From NCBI GenBank assembly GCA_965220305.1, contig OZ244817.1, forward strand, positions 3,286,001-3,350,000: a DNA stretch of 64,000 nucleotides, given 5' to 3'. Every line of letters starts with the position of its first letter. The first letter of the stretch is position 1. Below, in pieces: positions 35,374 to 44,284 of this stretch. Made by a program: the position numbers and the translations under genes. The notes under the pieces were generated by a model, which was not told the origin of the DNA, ran no database searches, and saw only the letters and a program-made list of their open reading frames with translations. This DNA is from G965220305 sp965220305. GTDB lineage: Bacteria; Chloroflexota; Dehalococcoidia; Lucifugimonadales; UBA3495.

Positions 35374-35525
35374 GAGGGTGTGTGAGAATCCCCGGCCAGT
35401 GTCCAATTCTCTCTAAAGTTGCCGAGGTTTCTTTGAATCCGACGACGCACCAAAGCTAAGGCGGTGGATTCCCGCTTTCGCGGGAATGACGCGCTGAGCG
35501 CTGATTGACATTGTCACACACCCTC
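35374..35525. mobile_element. MITE, 152 bp, TTA target duplication
   Basis: Terminal inverted repeats GAGGGTGTGTGA / TCACACACCCTC, flanked by TTA on both sides (35371-35373, 35526-35528). Inside is a REP-like hairpin (GATTCCCGCTTTCGCGGGAATGACG). No coding capacity. TNA duplications are typical of IS5-family (IS1031 group) derivatives. Confidence 0.75.
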
Positions 35526-35528
35526 TTA

Positions 35529-35990
35529 GGCGTGGGGCTGGCTGGGATATCATGAGGTCTACCGTTTCGGAATCGAGCAAACCTGGCTCCCGGCTACCAT
35601 CTAATCCGGTTACGAAGCGCACTAGGTCAACGGGTGAAGCGAGCCAACCACCAACGGAGTCTCGCCCTCTCATATAGAACCCACCGTAGGGCCATAGGAC
35701 CCGAAGAGGACCATCCTGAAAGACTGAAGGCGCTAAACCCTGCCCGGCGTAGCCAGAGCATCGGACCTCACCTTCAGCGCGTTCCTCCACCCCGGTTCCG
35801 GAGATCCGCATCCGCGCGATCCCAAGGGGTGTCAAGACATCGCCTGTGACGTATTGCTCCTACGAGGCCCCGGTGATCTCCTCGATGATCCGGCCGAGGG
35901 TACAATTACCCTAGTTCGAATACGCATACCGCGTACCAGGATCGAAATCCGAAGGCTGGCCCATAATGTAACGGATGACATCCGCACAAG
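35529..35990 (-). pseudogene. Serine beta-lactamase-like (class C / esterase fold) remnant
   Basis: The minus strand reads ADVIRYIMGQPSDFDPGTRYAYSN, then TAG, GNCTLGRIIEEITGAS, another TAG, EQYVTGDVLTPLGIARM. It continues in the same frame to GGWLASPVDLVRFVTGLDG and LLDSETVDLMISQPAPRL. This is the serine beta-lactamase-like / D-alanyl-D-alanine carboxypeptidase-like pattern (YSN motif, PLGI, GGWLAS). The N-terminal part with SxxK is missing and the 3' end is cut by the MITE. Two in-frame stops confirm it is dead. Confidence 0.8.
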
Positions 35991-36247
35991 TAACCGGCGG
36001 TGGCACGCCAAGTGCTCTGGATTTTCTATGGGGAATGTACGTCGGATCGCCTCAGGTGCAGACGTGCATCTTCGCACAAAATACGCATGGTAAATGTTTT
36101 TATTCCGACAGTTCATTGGGGTGGCTTACCTGGCCGATTGACGCCGATGCTGAACGAAACTTGGAATTTATGATTGGCCTCAGTATGGTTGGTGGCCTTG
36201 CCACTGCTCCGTCGAAACTTTTGACACGCCCACTTACCAAGTAGTCC

Positions 36248-37046
36248 TCAGTCAAAGCTGGAATGGCAGGGATAGAGCCGGCGGAGTTTGGCTCTGGCGT
36301 GCTTGGCAGTGAACCGCCAGTTCATGGTGACTCCCGTCGCGTTGCGTTCTGACTCATAGGCACCGATGGCCCTTTGCAAGGCATCCTCGTCGGGGTTGCG
36401 TCCCTGGAGACAGGCCCGGGTCAGCACGCTGAACTCGATCTCCGCCATGTTCAACCAGCTTCCATGCTTGGGCGTGTGGTGGACTCCAACCGCTTGACGA
36501 TGCGCCGCGCCTCTGCTGCCGGAAAGGCTTCGTACAGCGATGCCATTCGGTGAGTGTTCAGAGCCTGCCCCGTACTCGATGCGGGGTTGTCGAGCACCAC
36601 CCGGATCACAGGAACATCGGGGTAGGCCTCATCCACCAGCCAGCGCATCTGATGGGCGAAGTCCCGCATAGTTCGCTGCTGGGTGATGGACACATGGCGC
36701 CAGCCAAGGCGGGGCTCACATGCCAAGAACAGGTTCCGTGTTCCCGCCCGCAGGTACTCGTAGTCCTGACGCCTTGGCCGCCCCGGCCGTGCCGGCAGCG
36801 GGGATCTGATGTCAGACAGCAACTGGGTGGATGTCTCGTCAAAACAGACCACCGGCCTTTCGGGATCATGGGGCTCGGCGTAAAGCTCCAGCACATCCTC
36901 CATGGCCGCCACGAACTCCCCGCTTACCTTCGGGATGCACCATTGCTGCTTCCGTCACGGCTTGAGCGCGTTTTTTTCAGCCGCAGGCGCACCGTCTCGT
37001 GGGATAGCGACGTAACCAGTCCCAACTCCACCGCCTTGCCCGCCCG
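36248..37046 (-). pseudogene. IS630-family transposase, decayed
   Basis: Read on the minus strand with frame changes it gives KAVELGLVTSLSHETVRLRLKK, then QQWCIPK, EFVAAMEDVLELYAEPHDPERPVVCFDETSTQL (first Asp), VIRVVLDNPASS (second Asp region, with Asn-Pro), HHTPKHGSWLNMAEIEFSVL (Glu region) and WRFTAKHARAKLRRLYP. At least two frameshifts (near 36480 and 36930) and an upstream truncation at about 37046 inactivate it. This is a mobile-element relic inside the island. No intact inverted repeats were found. Confidence 0.85.
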
Positions 37047-37048
37047 CG

Positions 37049-37171
37049 GCCTTTAACAATGCGACCAAGGTTGTGGAGTTACTATTGGAGCGCGGCGCGC
37101 ACGTGGAAGCAAGGAACAAGTCCGCCCAAACAACGTGCCAGCTTGCGATGCCAGACGCGCCGATTACATAA
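37049..37171 (+). pseudogene. Ankyrin-repeat fragment
   Basis: The plus frame reads AAFNNATKVVELLLERGAHV then EARNKSAQT before a stop at 37169-37171. The LLLERGAxVEARN pattern is one ankyrin repeat. It starts exactly where IS630 homology ends, so the transposon probably cut off the rest of an ankyrin gene. About 40 codons, no function expected. Confidence 0.5.
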
Positions 37172-37276
37172 GGTGGATGCCGGATTCGCTGTGCAAGCAA
37201 GCCCACTGACTCTTGCCCCGGAAATAATAGGCCAACCGTTAGGACTTTAAGGGTACGTCGTTTTGGCTCGGCCTTT

Positions 37277-38839
37277 CTACCGGCGCCAGGGATCCAGGGA
37301 GCGCCTTATCTCGTCGGCAACAACCGAGTCCTCGATGCGGGCAACTTCCAGGTCATTGGAGCAGTCCACCCGGCCATCGGCTGTTTCGGCTGTGTAGCGC
37401 CACATATTCCCAGCCAACCGGATGGTGGCATACTTGACGCTGGGAGGGACACCCGAGATTTCCCGTTCGATGTCCGGAGAAATGCGGGTAATGACCTCTC
37501 CATCCGTGCGGATGTGTTTGAGGGGGCGGTCTAGTTCCCAAATCTCGCGGCTATCGACCGGACCGACCTTCTCGACCCGGGCAAACTCTGCGGGTTCTAT
37601 ACCGCTGCCGTCGCCGATTTGGATGATGGCGCCGGGCTCGATGCTCCGTTAGGGCGCCACTTTGAAAGAGCTATCCCCCTCTCCGGCCCATTGGTCCACC
37701 CAGCCCACCACCTTTTGGTTGGTGGAGCTGAAGGTCCGCCCCGTGGATTCAATCACCCAGTCTTGGGCCTGGCGGAGGAGGCACCGAACAAGGGCATCCT
37801 TCTCGAAGTCGCTGTTCAGGCCCAGGTCTTGATGGGGCACGTCGTCAATCGTGGGATAAAACTCGCGGAGCGAGACCCAATCCGTCACAAACTCCTGGAA
37901 GGGAAGGCCCTCACTGAACAGGTCGTAGTAGTGGGTGCTCTTTCTGATGTACAGGTCTCCTACGGCGTACGGGCCAATCCCCGAATCAGGCTCCAGGTAG
38001 GTTATCTCCGAGTAGGAGTTCCAGTAGTAGATGAAGATTAGCTTGATGTCTGACCGTGGACGGTACTCGATAATCTCCTTCCAAGCCCGGTCATAAGCGC
38101 CCTCGTTGCCATAAGGGTCTACCATTCGGACGTTCACTTCATCTTTGTCCTCGTCCAACCAGGGAAGGAAGTGGGCCGTGAAGGTGGGCCAACCGTCGTG
38201 CCGGGGCCAGGTTATGACGATTCCATCACGGCCAGGCACCGAAGATCGGGAAGGCGTATAAATCGCCGCTGCCAGATGGTCGGCTTCGCCTTCGGGCTTG
38301 TCGTAGATTTCGTACAGTTCAAACCGGGCGTCGGAGAACCCCGGAATCTCCCACCATTGCCCAGGGCTGTTGGCTCCTCCAGCTAGAAACGGTTTGTCGT
38401 TCCATTGAAAGGCGATGTCTCCGTAGGTCTCGGGACTGAAGTAGTTGTCCCAAAGGTAGTCCATGACCATCTGCCGTTGCTCGGGCCTCAAGTTTAGCAA
38501 TGCCTTGTCCGGGTCTCCCAGGCTTGGCCGATAGAAGTTGCTGGGAAAATCCTCGACCATGAAGCTGAACTCAAAGGGGAGTCCGTTGTCTTTGATGTAG
38601 TCCAACATCATCCTGGTGGTCCGGTTGTATTGGACAGCGAGGCTATCGTCCACGAAGCCATCCAGGTCGTCGTCGCCCCAGCCCTGCCAAGAAATGAAAA
38701 TTACGCTAATTCCAGCGCGTCGCATCTGCTCCAACTGCCAAGCTATTGTTTCTAAATTCTGGGAGGCGTACCAGCCGCTCGCTGTAGGAAGACGACAGCG
38801 TTGCCTACCAATGCAAATAGTATTCCCTGTTGCATCAAG
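37277..38839 (-). pseudogene. Glycoside-hydrolase-like module A (last of three), in-frame TAA
   Basis: Minus strand module beginning after the TAG at 38840: SGWYASQNLETIAWQLEQMR, then GISVIFISWQGWGDDDLDGF, a PEQRQMVMDYLWDN block, FQWNDKPFLAGG, and IKLIFIYYWNSYSEITYLEP. This is a barrel pattern resembling GH71/GH99-type proteins, a family call I make only tentatively. A TAA at 37649-37651 ends the main ORF (361 codons from 38734). The same frame stays open for 123 further codons (GAIIQIGDGSGIEPAEFARV, ELDRPLKHIRTDGEVITRIS) to TAG at 37277. The TAA is thus probably a nonsense mutation before a small C-terminal domain. No start codon of its own is evident. Confidence 0.6.
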
Positions 38840-40071
38840 CTACTCACCGCACGGGGTGATCGACTCTCCATCAAGAAACTGTCGGTAGTATTGCGCGGTC
38901 TTCTCCACCAGGGACCGGCCCGCCGAAATGTGGCTCTCGCCCCTGGTGGGCTCGATGGCCGAGTGGTCGCCGTGCTCGTTCCATGAATAGACGATGATTA
39001 GCTTAATCTCCGGCTTGTGGTCCACGGCGGCCTGCCAGGCCCTTTCGTAGAGGCAGTCCGTTAGCAGGGGGTCAACTCTCTGGATTGGTCGGTCGAATTC
39101 GTAGCCCATTAACTCAGCCCAATACTCGTCAAAGCGAGGCACCACGATTAGAACGCCATCGTCGGAAATCTGCTTGTCAAAGCTAATCTGAGAGTGTCCA
39201 AACCAGTCCAGGTTGGAGTTCTTCTTCCAGTCTTCGTCCGGCAAACTCCCCCACTGCTTGAAAGTGAACCTGTCGTCGCCGGTCTTCCTCAAGTCCAAGG
39301 GGTGGAAATGGACGGCTAGCGGCTTGCCTTCCCACTGGAAGATAAAAGGCGGTAGCGCTGGACGCTGTAAATGTTGTCGTACAGGTAATCAGCGATTATC
39401 TGTTGTTGCTCGACCGGCCACTCCTTGTGTCCAAAAGCCTCTACAGCTATCGCTACCTTGAAGGGCGCGTTGCTATTGCTGATGTAGTCCAACAGGGCTA
39501 TGGTGGCCCGGTGCATTGCCTCTCCCTCGGGACTGTCAATGTTGCCGTCTAGTTTGTCGTCGCCCCATCCGAACCAGGATACGAAGATGGTGTTGATTCC
39601 GGCCCGCTCCATGTCCCGAAGCTGCTGGGCGATGGCTTTGGGGTCGTCGGAAGCGTAGAAACCGTATTCGGGTTCATCGGTCACCCCGACCCGACCGCCG
39701 ATGTCTGTGTTCCGGTGGCTGGACGTCAAGCCGCCGATGCTCTTTCCCAGCGGGACTCGCAGGCCGGTCCCGTCCGACGCATAGAACCCCAACTCTGGAA
39801 CGACCGAGATATTGTCATGAATTCCAGTGCCGTTGGCGATGCCGGAATTCCAATGATCGGTACCCAAACCGCCGGTCATTTCATCAGCATCGAGGTCGTA
39901 GCCGTACCACAGGTGCAGGGCAACTCCCAGTTCTATATCCGGCTCCGGCGTTGGCTCAACCACAGTATCAGGTGGGTCGCAATCCACTGTTCTGGGCAAG
40001 GAAGCTGTTAGTTCGCTCTGCCGAGGGTCGAAAGGCTGGAAGGCCCCTCCATCTCTGAGCCTCTGCGTGTA
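38840..40071 (-). pseudogene. Glycoside-hydrolase-like module B, one frameshift, ends in TAG
   Basis: Module B is the most complete: a Pro-rich linker (DTVVEPTPEPDIE), then LGVALHLWYGYDLDADEM, GFYASDDPKAIAQQLRDMER, INTIFVSWFGWGDDKLDG, PVEQQQIIADYLYDN, and after a one-base frameshift near 39357 FIFQWEGKPLAVHFHP, VPRFDEYWAELMGYEFD, IKLIIVYSWNEHGDHSAIEP and KTAQYYRQFLDGE, ending at TAG 38840-38842. It reads in the same frame as module C upstream, and after the frameshift in the same frame as module A downstream. It shares the order of blocks with A and C, so the three are tandem paralogous modules. Confidence 0.62.
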
Positions 40072-40790
40072 CTAGGCGGTCTTGCGGAGCAGGGAGTCGC
40101 CGGCGGGAGCTGCACCTTCCCCGTCATCGGGTTCGATGTAGAGCTGCTCCATCCACGAGTTACAGGCCCAGAGAATTACCAGGTCGATTTCGTCCCGTTG
40201 GTTGTGGGCCTCCTGCCATTGGTAGTCATACAAGTTTTCCGTCAGGTAGGGGTCATGGCGTACCGCGCATACGCGGTCCCAGGCTGTCGGCCACCAATCG
40301 GGATGAGCGGCAGCCAAGAACCACTCGTCGTAACGGGGCGAAAGGATAGCCGTGTTGTCCACGGTCTGGAAGTAGGGAAGAGGCTTGGTGATGTCCCAGG
40401 TCCAGGCGTTTCCCGAGTCTGGGTCCTTCTCCTTGAGCCGGAAACTCCGCAGGGTGAATCGGTCGTCCGGCGCATCCTCATCCGGCTCGAAGTAGAGCTC
40501 TCCAACAGCCGCAAGTAGGGGCTTGTCCTGCCATTGAAAAATCAGGTCTGGGTAAACGGAGTACACGTTATCCCATATGTAATCAAGGACCATCTGTTTC
40601 TGGTGCGCAGGCAGATGTAGCGCCGCCCCAGGAACCGGCACATGCTGGGGAGTTGGAGTTGCAATGTCCGGCCAGGGTTCCACCATCAAGGGCACTCTGA
40701 AATCCAAGTCTTGCTCCTTAAAGCGAACCTCCTGGGATGCCTGCGCCAGAATATACGACAAGAATGAGTCTCTAAACCAAAGGGCTTCAA
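40072..40790 (-). pseudogene. Glycoside-hydrolase-like module C (first), 5' truncated, ends in TAG
   Basis: Module C keeps only the C-terminal two thirds: DSFLSYILAQASQEVRFKEQ, DLDFRVPLMVEPWPDIATPT, PAHQKQMVLDYIWDNVYSV, LIFQWQDKPLLAAVGELYF, LSPRYDEWFLAAAHPDWWP and IDLVILWACNSWMEQLYIEP, ending SLLRKTA-TAG (40072-40074). Module B has KTAQYY at the same place, so the TAG probably replaced a CAG Gln codon. The frame continues without shift into the module B linker. The N-terminal third and any signal peptide are missing upstream of a TAG near 40791. Confidence 0.6.
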
Positions 40791-40924
40791 CCTAATTCGG
40801 CTTAATTGCTTCTTGTGAAGGCGGCCAGACGGGTCTCCAACACTCTCCTGGAATGCCGGCATTTTTTGGCAGCCCTATCTCGGTTTGACCCGGACATTGC
40901 CGCAAGAAACAATTGAAACGAGCG

Positions 40925-41010
40925 CTAAGGCCTATGGAAACTGGCTCAACATGGTGGAGACCGAGTTCAGTATACTAGCCAGGGCCTGCTTAGGTGCCGC
41001 AACGCTGGCG
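40925..41010 (+). pseudogene. IS630-type transposase fragment
   Basis: The plus frame reads YGNWLNMVETEFSILARACLG, then with a shift RNAGEGAPERIS. This matches the Glu-containing C-terminal block of IS630 transposases (compare HGSWLNMAEIEFSVL at 36.4 kb) but is a different, more diverged copy. Confidence 0.6.
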
Positions 41011-41372
41011 AAGGGGCCCCTGAACGAATATCATGGTTTATAAAGGGGGGTCGTAACGTGGCGAGAGGCGTGGTCTTCTGTAGGTTCACTGCCCAGGTCT
41101 GAATGCCAGACCGAAACTGCGTCGCCTCTATCCCCCTCGTTTCAAATTCGGCTGAGTGCTTGCACCGTTGGTAAACAGTTTCGGCACGAGCCACAAAGCC
41201 CTCAAACCGCTTCAAACTGACACTTCAGGTTTGCTATCATGCTCATGTTGGCCCAGCCGGGCCCAGCCGCACGGAAATGTCCTTGAGCAAACCAACGCGA
41301 AGTCTCGGCAACTCCTGGGGAGCGCGGCTTTTCCAGAGTCAAAGTCACGTAATGAAGGAGGAATCACTGCCG
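41011..41372. other. Intergenic before the CDF gene
   Basis: No gene recognised. A reading frame continues upstream of the CDF start but has no family resemblance. Confidence 0.4.
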
Positions 41373-42065
41373 ATGATTGAACCGTATGCCCTCCGCCGAA
41401 CGGCTCTTATTCTGGTGTGGACAGGTCTGCTGTGGAACTCGATAGAGGCCGGTGTTTCTTTGTGGGCCGGTGTTGCGGCTGGTAGTGTGGCCCTTCTGGC
41501 TTTCGGCCTGGACAGCATTGTGGAACTCCTCGCTGGTGGGGTCCTGTTGTGGCGATTGAGCGGGGAGCGCGAGGAACTGGAGGAGGGGGCCGCGGAGAGA
41601 AGGGCGCAAAGGCTGCTGGGGCTGAGTTTCCTTTTGTTGGCGGCATACATTACCCTTCACTCCGGCGCGAACCTGCTGGGATGGTTCCCTGAACCACAGC
41701 CAAGTCTCATTGGCGTTGCGATTGTGGTCGCCAGCGCGGTTGTGATGAGTGTCCTCTACGTGAGCAAGATGGGCATCGCCACCCGGATGCAGTCCCGGTC
41801 CTTGAGAGCGGAGGCTATAGAAAGCCTGTTCTGCGACCTTCAGGATATGACCGTCCTGGTAGGATTGGGGCTAAACGCGTTGCTTTCCTGGTGGTGGGCT
41901 GACCCGGTGTCAGCCTTGATCCTGGTCCCTCTCTTCGTCAAGGAGGGAATGGAGAATCTGTCGGGTGGAGAGGAAGGGGATGAAGATGAGGACCGGCGTG
42001 TCTGCTTTTGCCTCAGTTGTTTCTACGGTTTGCGCACCTGTCGGGCGGCATGCTGCGGAGCGTAG
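41373..42065 (+). CDS. Cation diffusion facilitator-like transporter (transmembrane domain)
   Basis: About 230 residues from Met at 41373 (MIEPYALRRTALILVW), with AAGGAGG 11 bases upstream. An alternative start is 41352. It has five to six hydrophobic helices. SVALLAFGLDSIVELLAGGVLLWR is helix 2 of CDF proteins with the metal-site Asp, and RAEAIESLFCDLQDMTVLVGLGLN corresponds to helix 5 with a Glu/Asp site. It lacks the cytoplasmic C-terminal domain and instead ends with an acidic GGEEGDEDED stretch and a Cys-rich tail (CFCLSCF, CRAACC). It may export Zn, Fe or another divalent ion. The tail could be a frame artefact or a metal-binding extension. Confidence 0.8.
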   Translation: MIEPYALRRTALILVWTGLLWNSIEAGVSLWAGVAAGSVALLAFGLDSIVELLAGGVLLWRLSGEREELEEGAAERRAQRLLGLSFLLLAAYITLHSGANLLGWFPEPQPSLIGVAIVVASAVVMSVLYVSKMGIATRMQSRSLRAEAIESLFCDLQDMTVLVGLGLNALLSWWWADPVSALILVPLFVKEGMENLSGGEEGDEDEDRRVCFCLSCFYGLRTCRAACCGA

Positions 42066-42439
42066 TATTTCTGCCAAGCTCCTTGGTCTGCGTGTCTTGG
42101 CCGGTCAGGAGCCATCTATGGTTGGCCCTGGTCCAGCTTAAAAGGCCGATCTACACCCCAAAACTCCGCCGTGGTTGAGAGAGAGCGTCGATCAGGTCCA
42201 GGCCGCAATGGTTTAAGCAGGAGTTAGGCCGGAACCTCTCATTGACGGTGGTATAACTATTTGGGGTGGGCGCCCTCTGGTTAGAGAAAACTGCGAATCC
42301 TACACCTCGAAATGATTGGGGCCGAATTTAACAGCAGGGCTACGTTACTCGCACCACAGATGTTTCCAAGAAACCGGGGGTTCCCCTACAAACCGGGCCA
42401 AAGGATCTCAACCTGCATTTCTTAAATCGACGAGGGACG
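42066..42439. other. Intergenic, no gene seen
   Basis: 374 bases without recognisable coding, tRNA or terminator features. Confidence 0.4.
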
Positions 42440-43336
42440 ATGAAGCCGAGGAAACTGATTCTCAGCAGAAAAGGGTTCGACAGCAAAGCCGGGGGTTGCC
42501 CCAGCCCGATCTTTCCCGATGGCACGCTGTATTCGCTGCCAATTCCCGGTGATGATGATGATGATGAGGTGCCAATTTACTACAGTGACTTGCGCCACGG
42601 TAACATCAATATCGGGCAGGTCGTTGAAGGCCTCACCCACAAGCGCCATTAAGCGGGAAGTCTCGCAGGCTTGGATCCGGATGTCCTCCCGGACGCGGTG
42701 CCCCGTTATGACGGATGGCGGGGCCTATTCGGGCAGACAGATGCCTCGGAAACTCATTTGGAAAAGCAAGGCGTGGGGCCCGGTGATGTGCTCTTGTTTT
42801 TCGGGCTTTACCGGCGGGTGCATGAAACTCGGGAAGGTTGGCGTTTTGTCAGAGGCGAACCGAAACAGCACATCCTTTGGGGTTGGCTCCAGATCGGACA
42901 GGTTTGCAAGGTGGACGAAATACGAGACGACGAGAACTTTGATTGGGCGACTTATCACTGTCACTTCAGTCGGATTGATGACCCAAGGAACACACTGTAC
43001 GTGGCCACCCATAGGTTGGACCTGGGCGATGGCATGGTCGTCCCTGGGGCGGGGGTTTTCCGGAGAGTCAATGACCGGCTCGTTCTGACGGAGCCGGGTG
43101 GCTCGGTGTCCCGGTGGCGACTGCCCCACTGGTTCTATCCTGATGGCAACAGAACCCCCTTGACCTACCACCCCGACACCAACAAGCGCTGGCGCCGAGA
43201 TAGTCACTACACCTATCTGCGAAGCGTTGGACGGGGCCAGGAGTTCGTGTTGGACTTGCACGATTACCCCGAGGCAATGGGCTGGATATCCGGCTTGCTG
43301 CGTGACTTAGGGGAAAATCGAAACTGTACGCGATGA
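42440..43336 (+). pseudogene. Nmad3-domain protein with one in-frame TAA
   Basis: MKPRKLILSRKGFDSKAGG at 42440, then SPIFPDGTLYSLPIP, VVEGLTHKRH and TAA (42650-42652). The same frame then continues AGSLAGLDPDVLPDAVPRYD, GWRGLFGQ, HLEKQGVGPGDVLLFFGLYR, HILWGWLQIGQV, NTLYVATHRLDLGDG, WRLPHWFYPD and RGQEFVLDLHD to a stop at 43336. Together these are the full length (about 298 codons) of nucleotide-modification-associated domain 3, a family linked by genome context to modified DNA bases and phage conflict. Only one stop and no frameshift separate it from an intact gene. No DNA-modification partner genes are nearby. Confidence 0.82.
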
Positions 43337-43448
43337 GGCAGCGGCAGATGGAACCCTAAACCTCAAGGGCGATGTTGATCAAGTCCGACGGGAGCTCATT
43401 GCCTGTAGGAATGACCTTTGTCGATGTCCCGAGAGTTGGGCACACTAG

Positions 43449-44254
43449 GCTCTGTTGACATTTGGTTATAATAGAAATATGTCAAGACTTGAACTCTCTC
43501 CAGATAAATGGACCAAGATTCTCCAGTTCTTACGAGGGCGCACCGACCTGTACGTCGGTCAGGAAGAGGAATGCCGACGTTTCATAGAAGCCGTGTTGTG
43601 GGTGGACCGCTCCGGGCGCCCAATGGCGGCTCCTCCCAGCCGAGTATGGGAACTGGAACAGCGTCTACAAAAGGTTCGCCCGCTGGGCCGACCGGGGTAT
43701 CTGGGAACTGTTGCAGCAGCATTTCGCCGACGACCCGGATATGGAATACCTCATCATCGACAGCACGGTGGTCCGGGCCCACCCCTGCGCCGCAGGAGCG
43801 CCCCCCAAAAGGGTGGCTAAGCAGCCCAGGCCCTGGGCCGGAGCCGCGGCGGGTTCAGCACCAAGGTTCACGTCAGCGTCGATGCCTTAGGCAATCCCCT
43901 GCGATTCATCCTGACTGGGGGTCAAAAGCACGACATTACCCGGGCCCAGGGTCGGATAGCCGATTATGCCGGGGAGTACGTAATTGCCGACAAGGGGTAT
44001 GATTCCCAGGAGTTTCGCCAGTACATCCTGGAACAGGGCATGAGTCCGGTCATACCTCCGCGCTCCAACCGGAAGGAACCCCAAGCCTACGATGCTTATC
44101 TGTACCGGGAGCGTCACTTGGTGGAATGCTTCATCAACAAGATAAAGCACTATCGGCGGGTATTCTCCCGGTTTGAGAAGCTGGACACCAGATATCTGGG
44201 CTTCCTTCACTTCACCGCCGCTCTCATCTGGTTGCGGTGAAATGTCAACACAAC
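43449..44254 (+). mobile_element. IS5-family insertion sequence (degenerate)
   Basis: About 806 bp. The ends share TGTTGACATTT as inverted repeats (left 43453-43463; right end reads AAATGTCAACA at 44240-44250). CTAG stands on both sides (43445-43448 and 44255-44258), which looks like a target duplication. It contains one broken transposase. Confidence 0.75.
43479..44240 (+). pseudogene. IS5-family transposase, broken
   Basis: MSRLELSPDKWTKILQFLRG (ATG 43479) is followed after a frame change near 43625 by YGNWNSVYKRFARWADRGIW and MEYLIIDSTVVRAHPCAAGA (first Asp). A second change occurs at the CCCCCCAAAAGGG run (about 43800). The next frame has a TAA and then ALGRSRGGFSTKVHVSVDAL, VIADKGYDSQEF (second Asp) and YRERHLVECFINKIKHYRRV (Glu). 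The C-rich/A-rich run may be the family's programmed frameshift site, but the first frame change and the TAA show decay. Confidence 0.85.
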
Positions 44255-44284
44255 CTAGCCAAAAATCGGAAATGTCCATCTTAG

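Noticed and set aside
37277..43336. Alternative genetic code (stop reassignment) to explain TAG/TAA-interrupted genes
   Set aside because: TAG, TAA and TGA end many intact genes in the same window, and the interrupted genes also carry frameshifts and truncations. Decay is the simpler reading.
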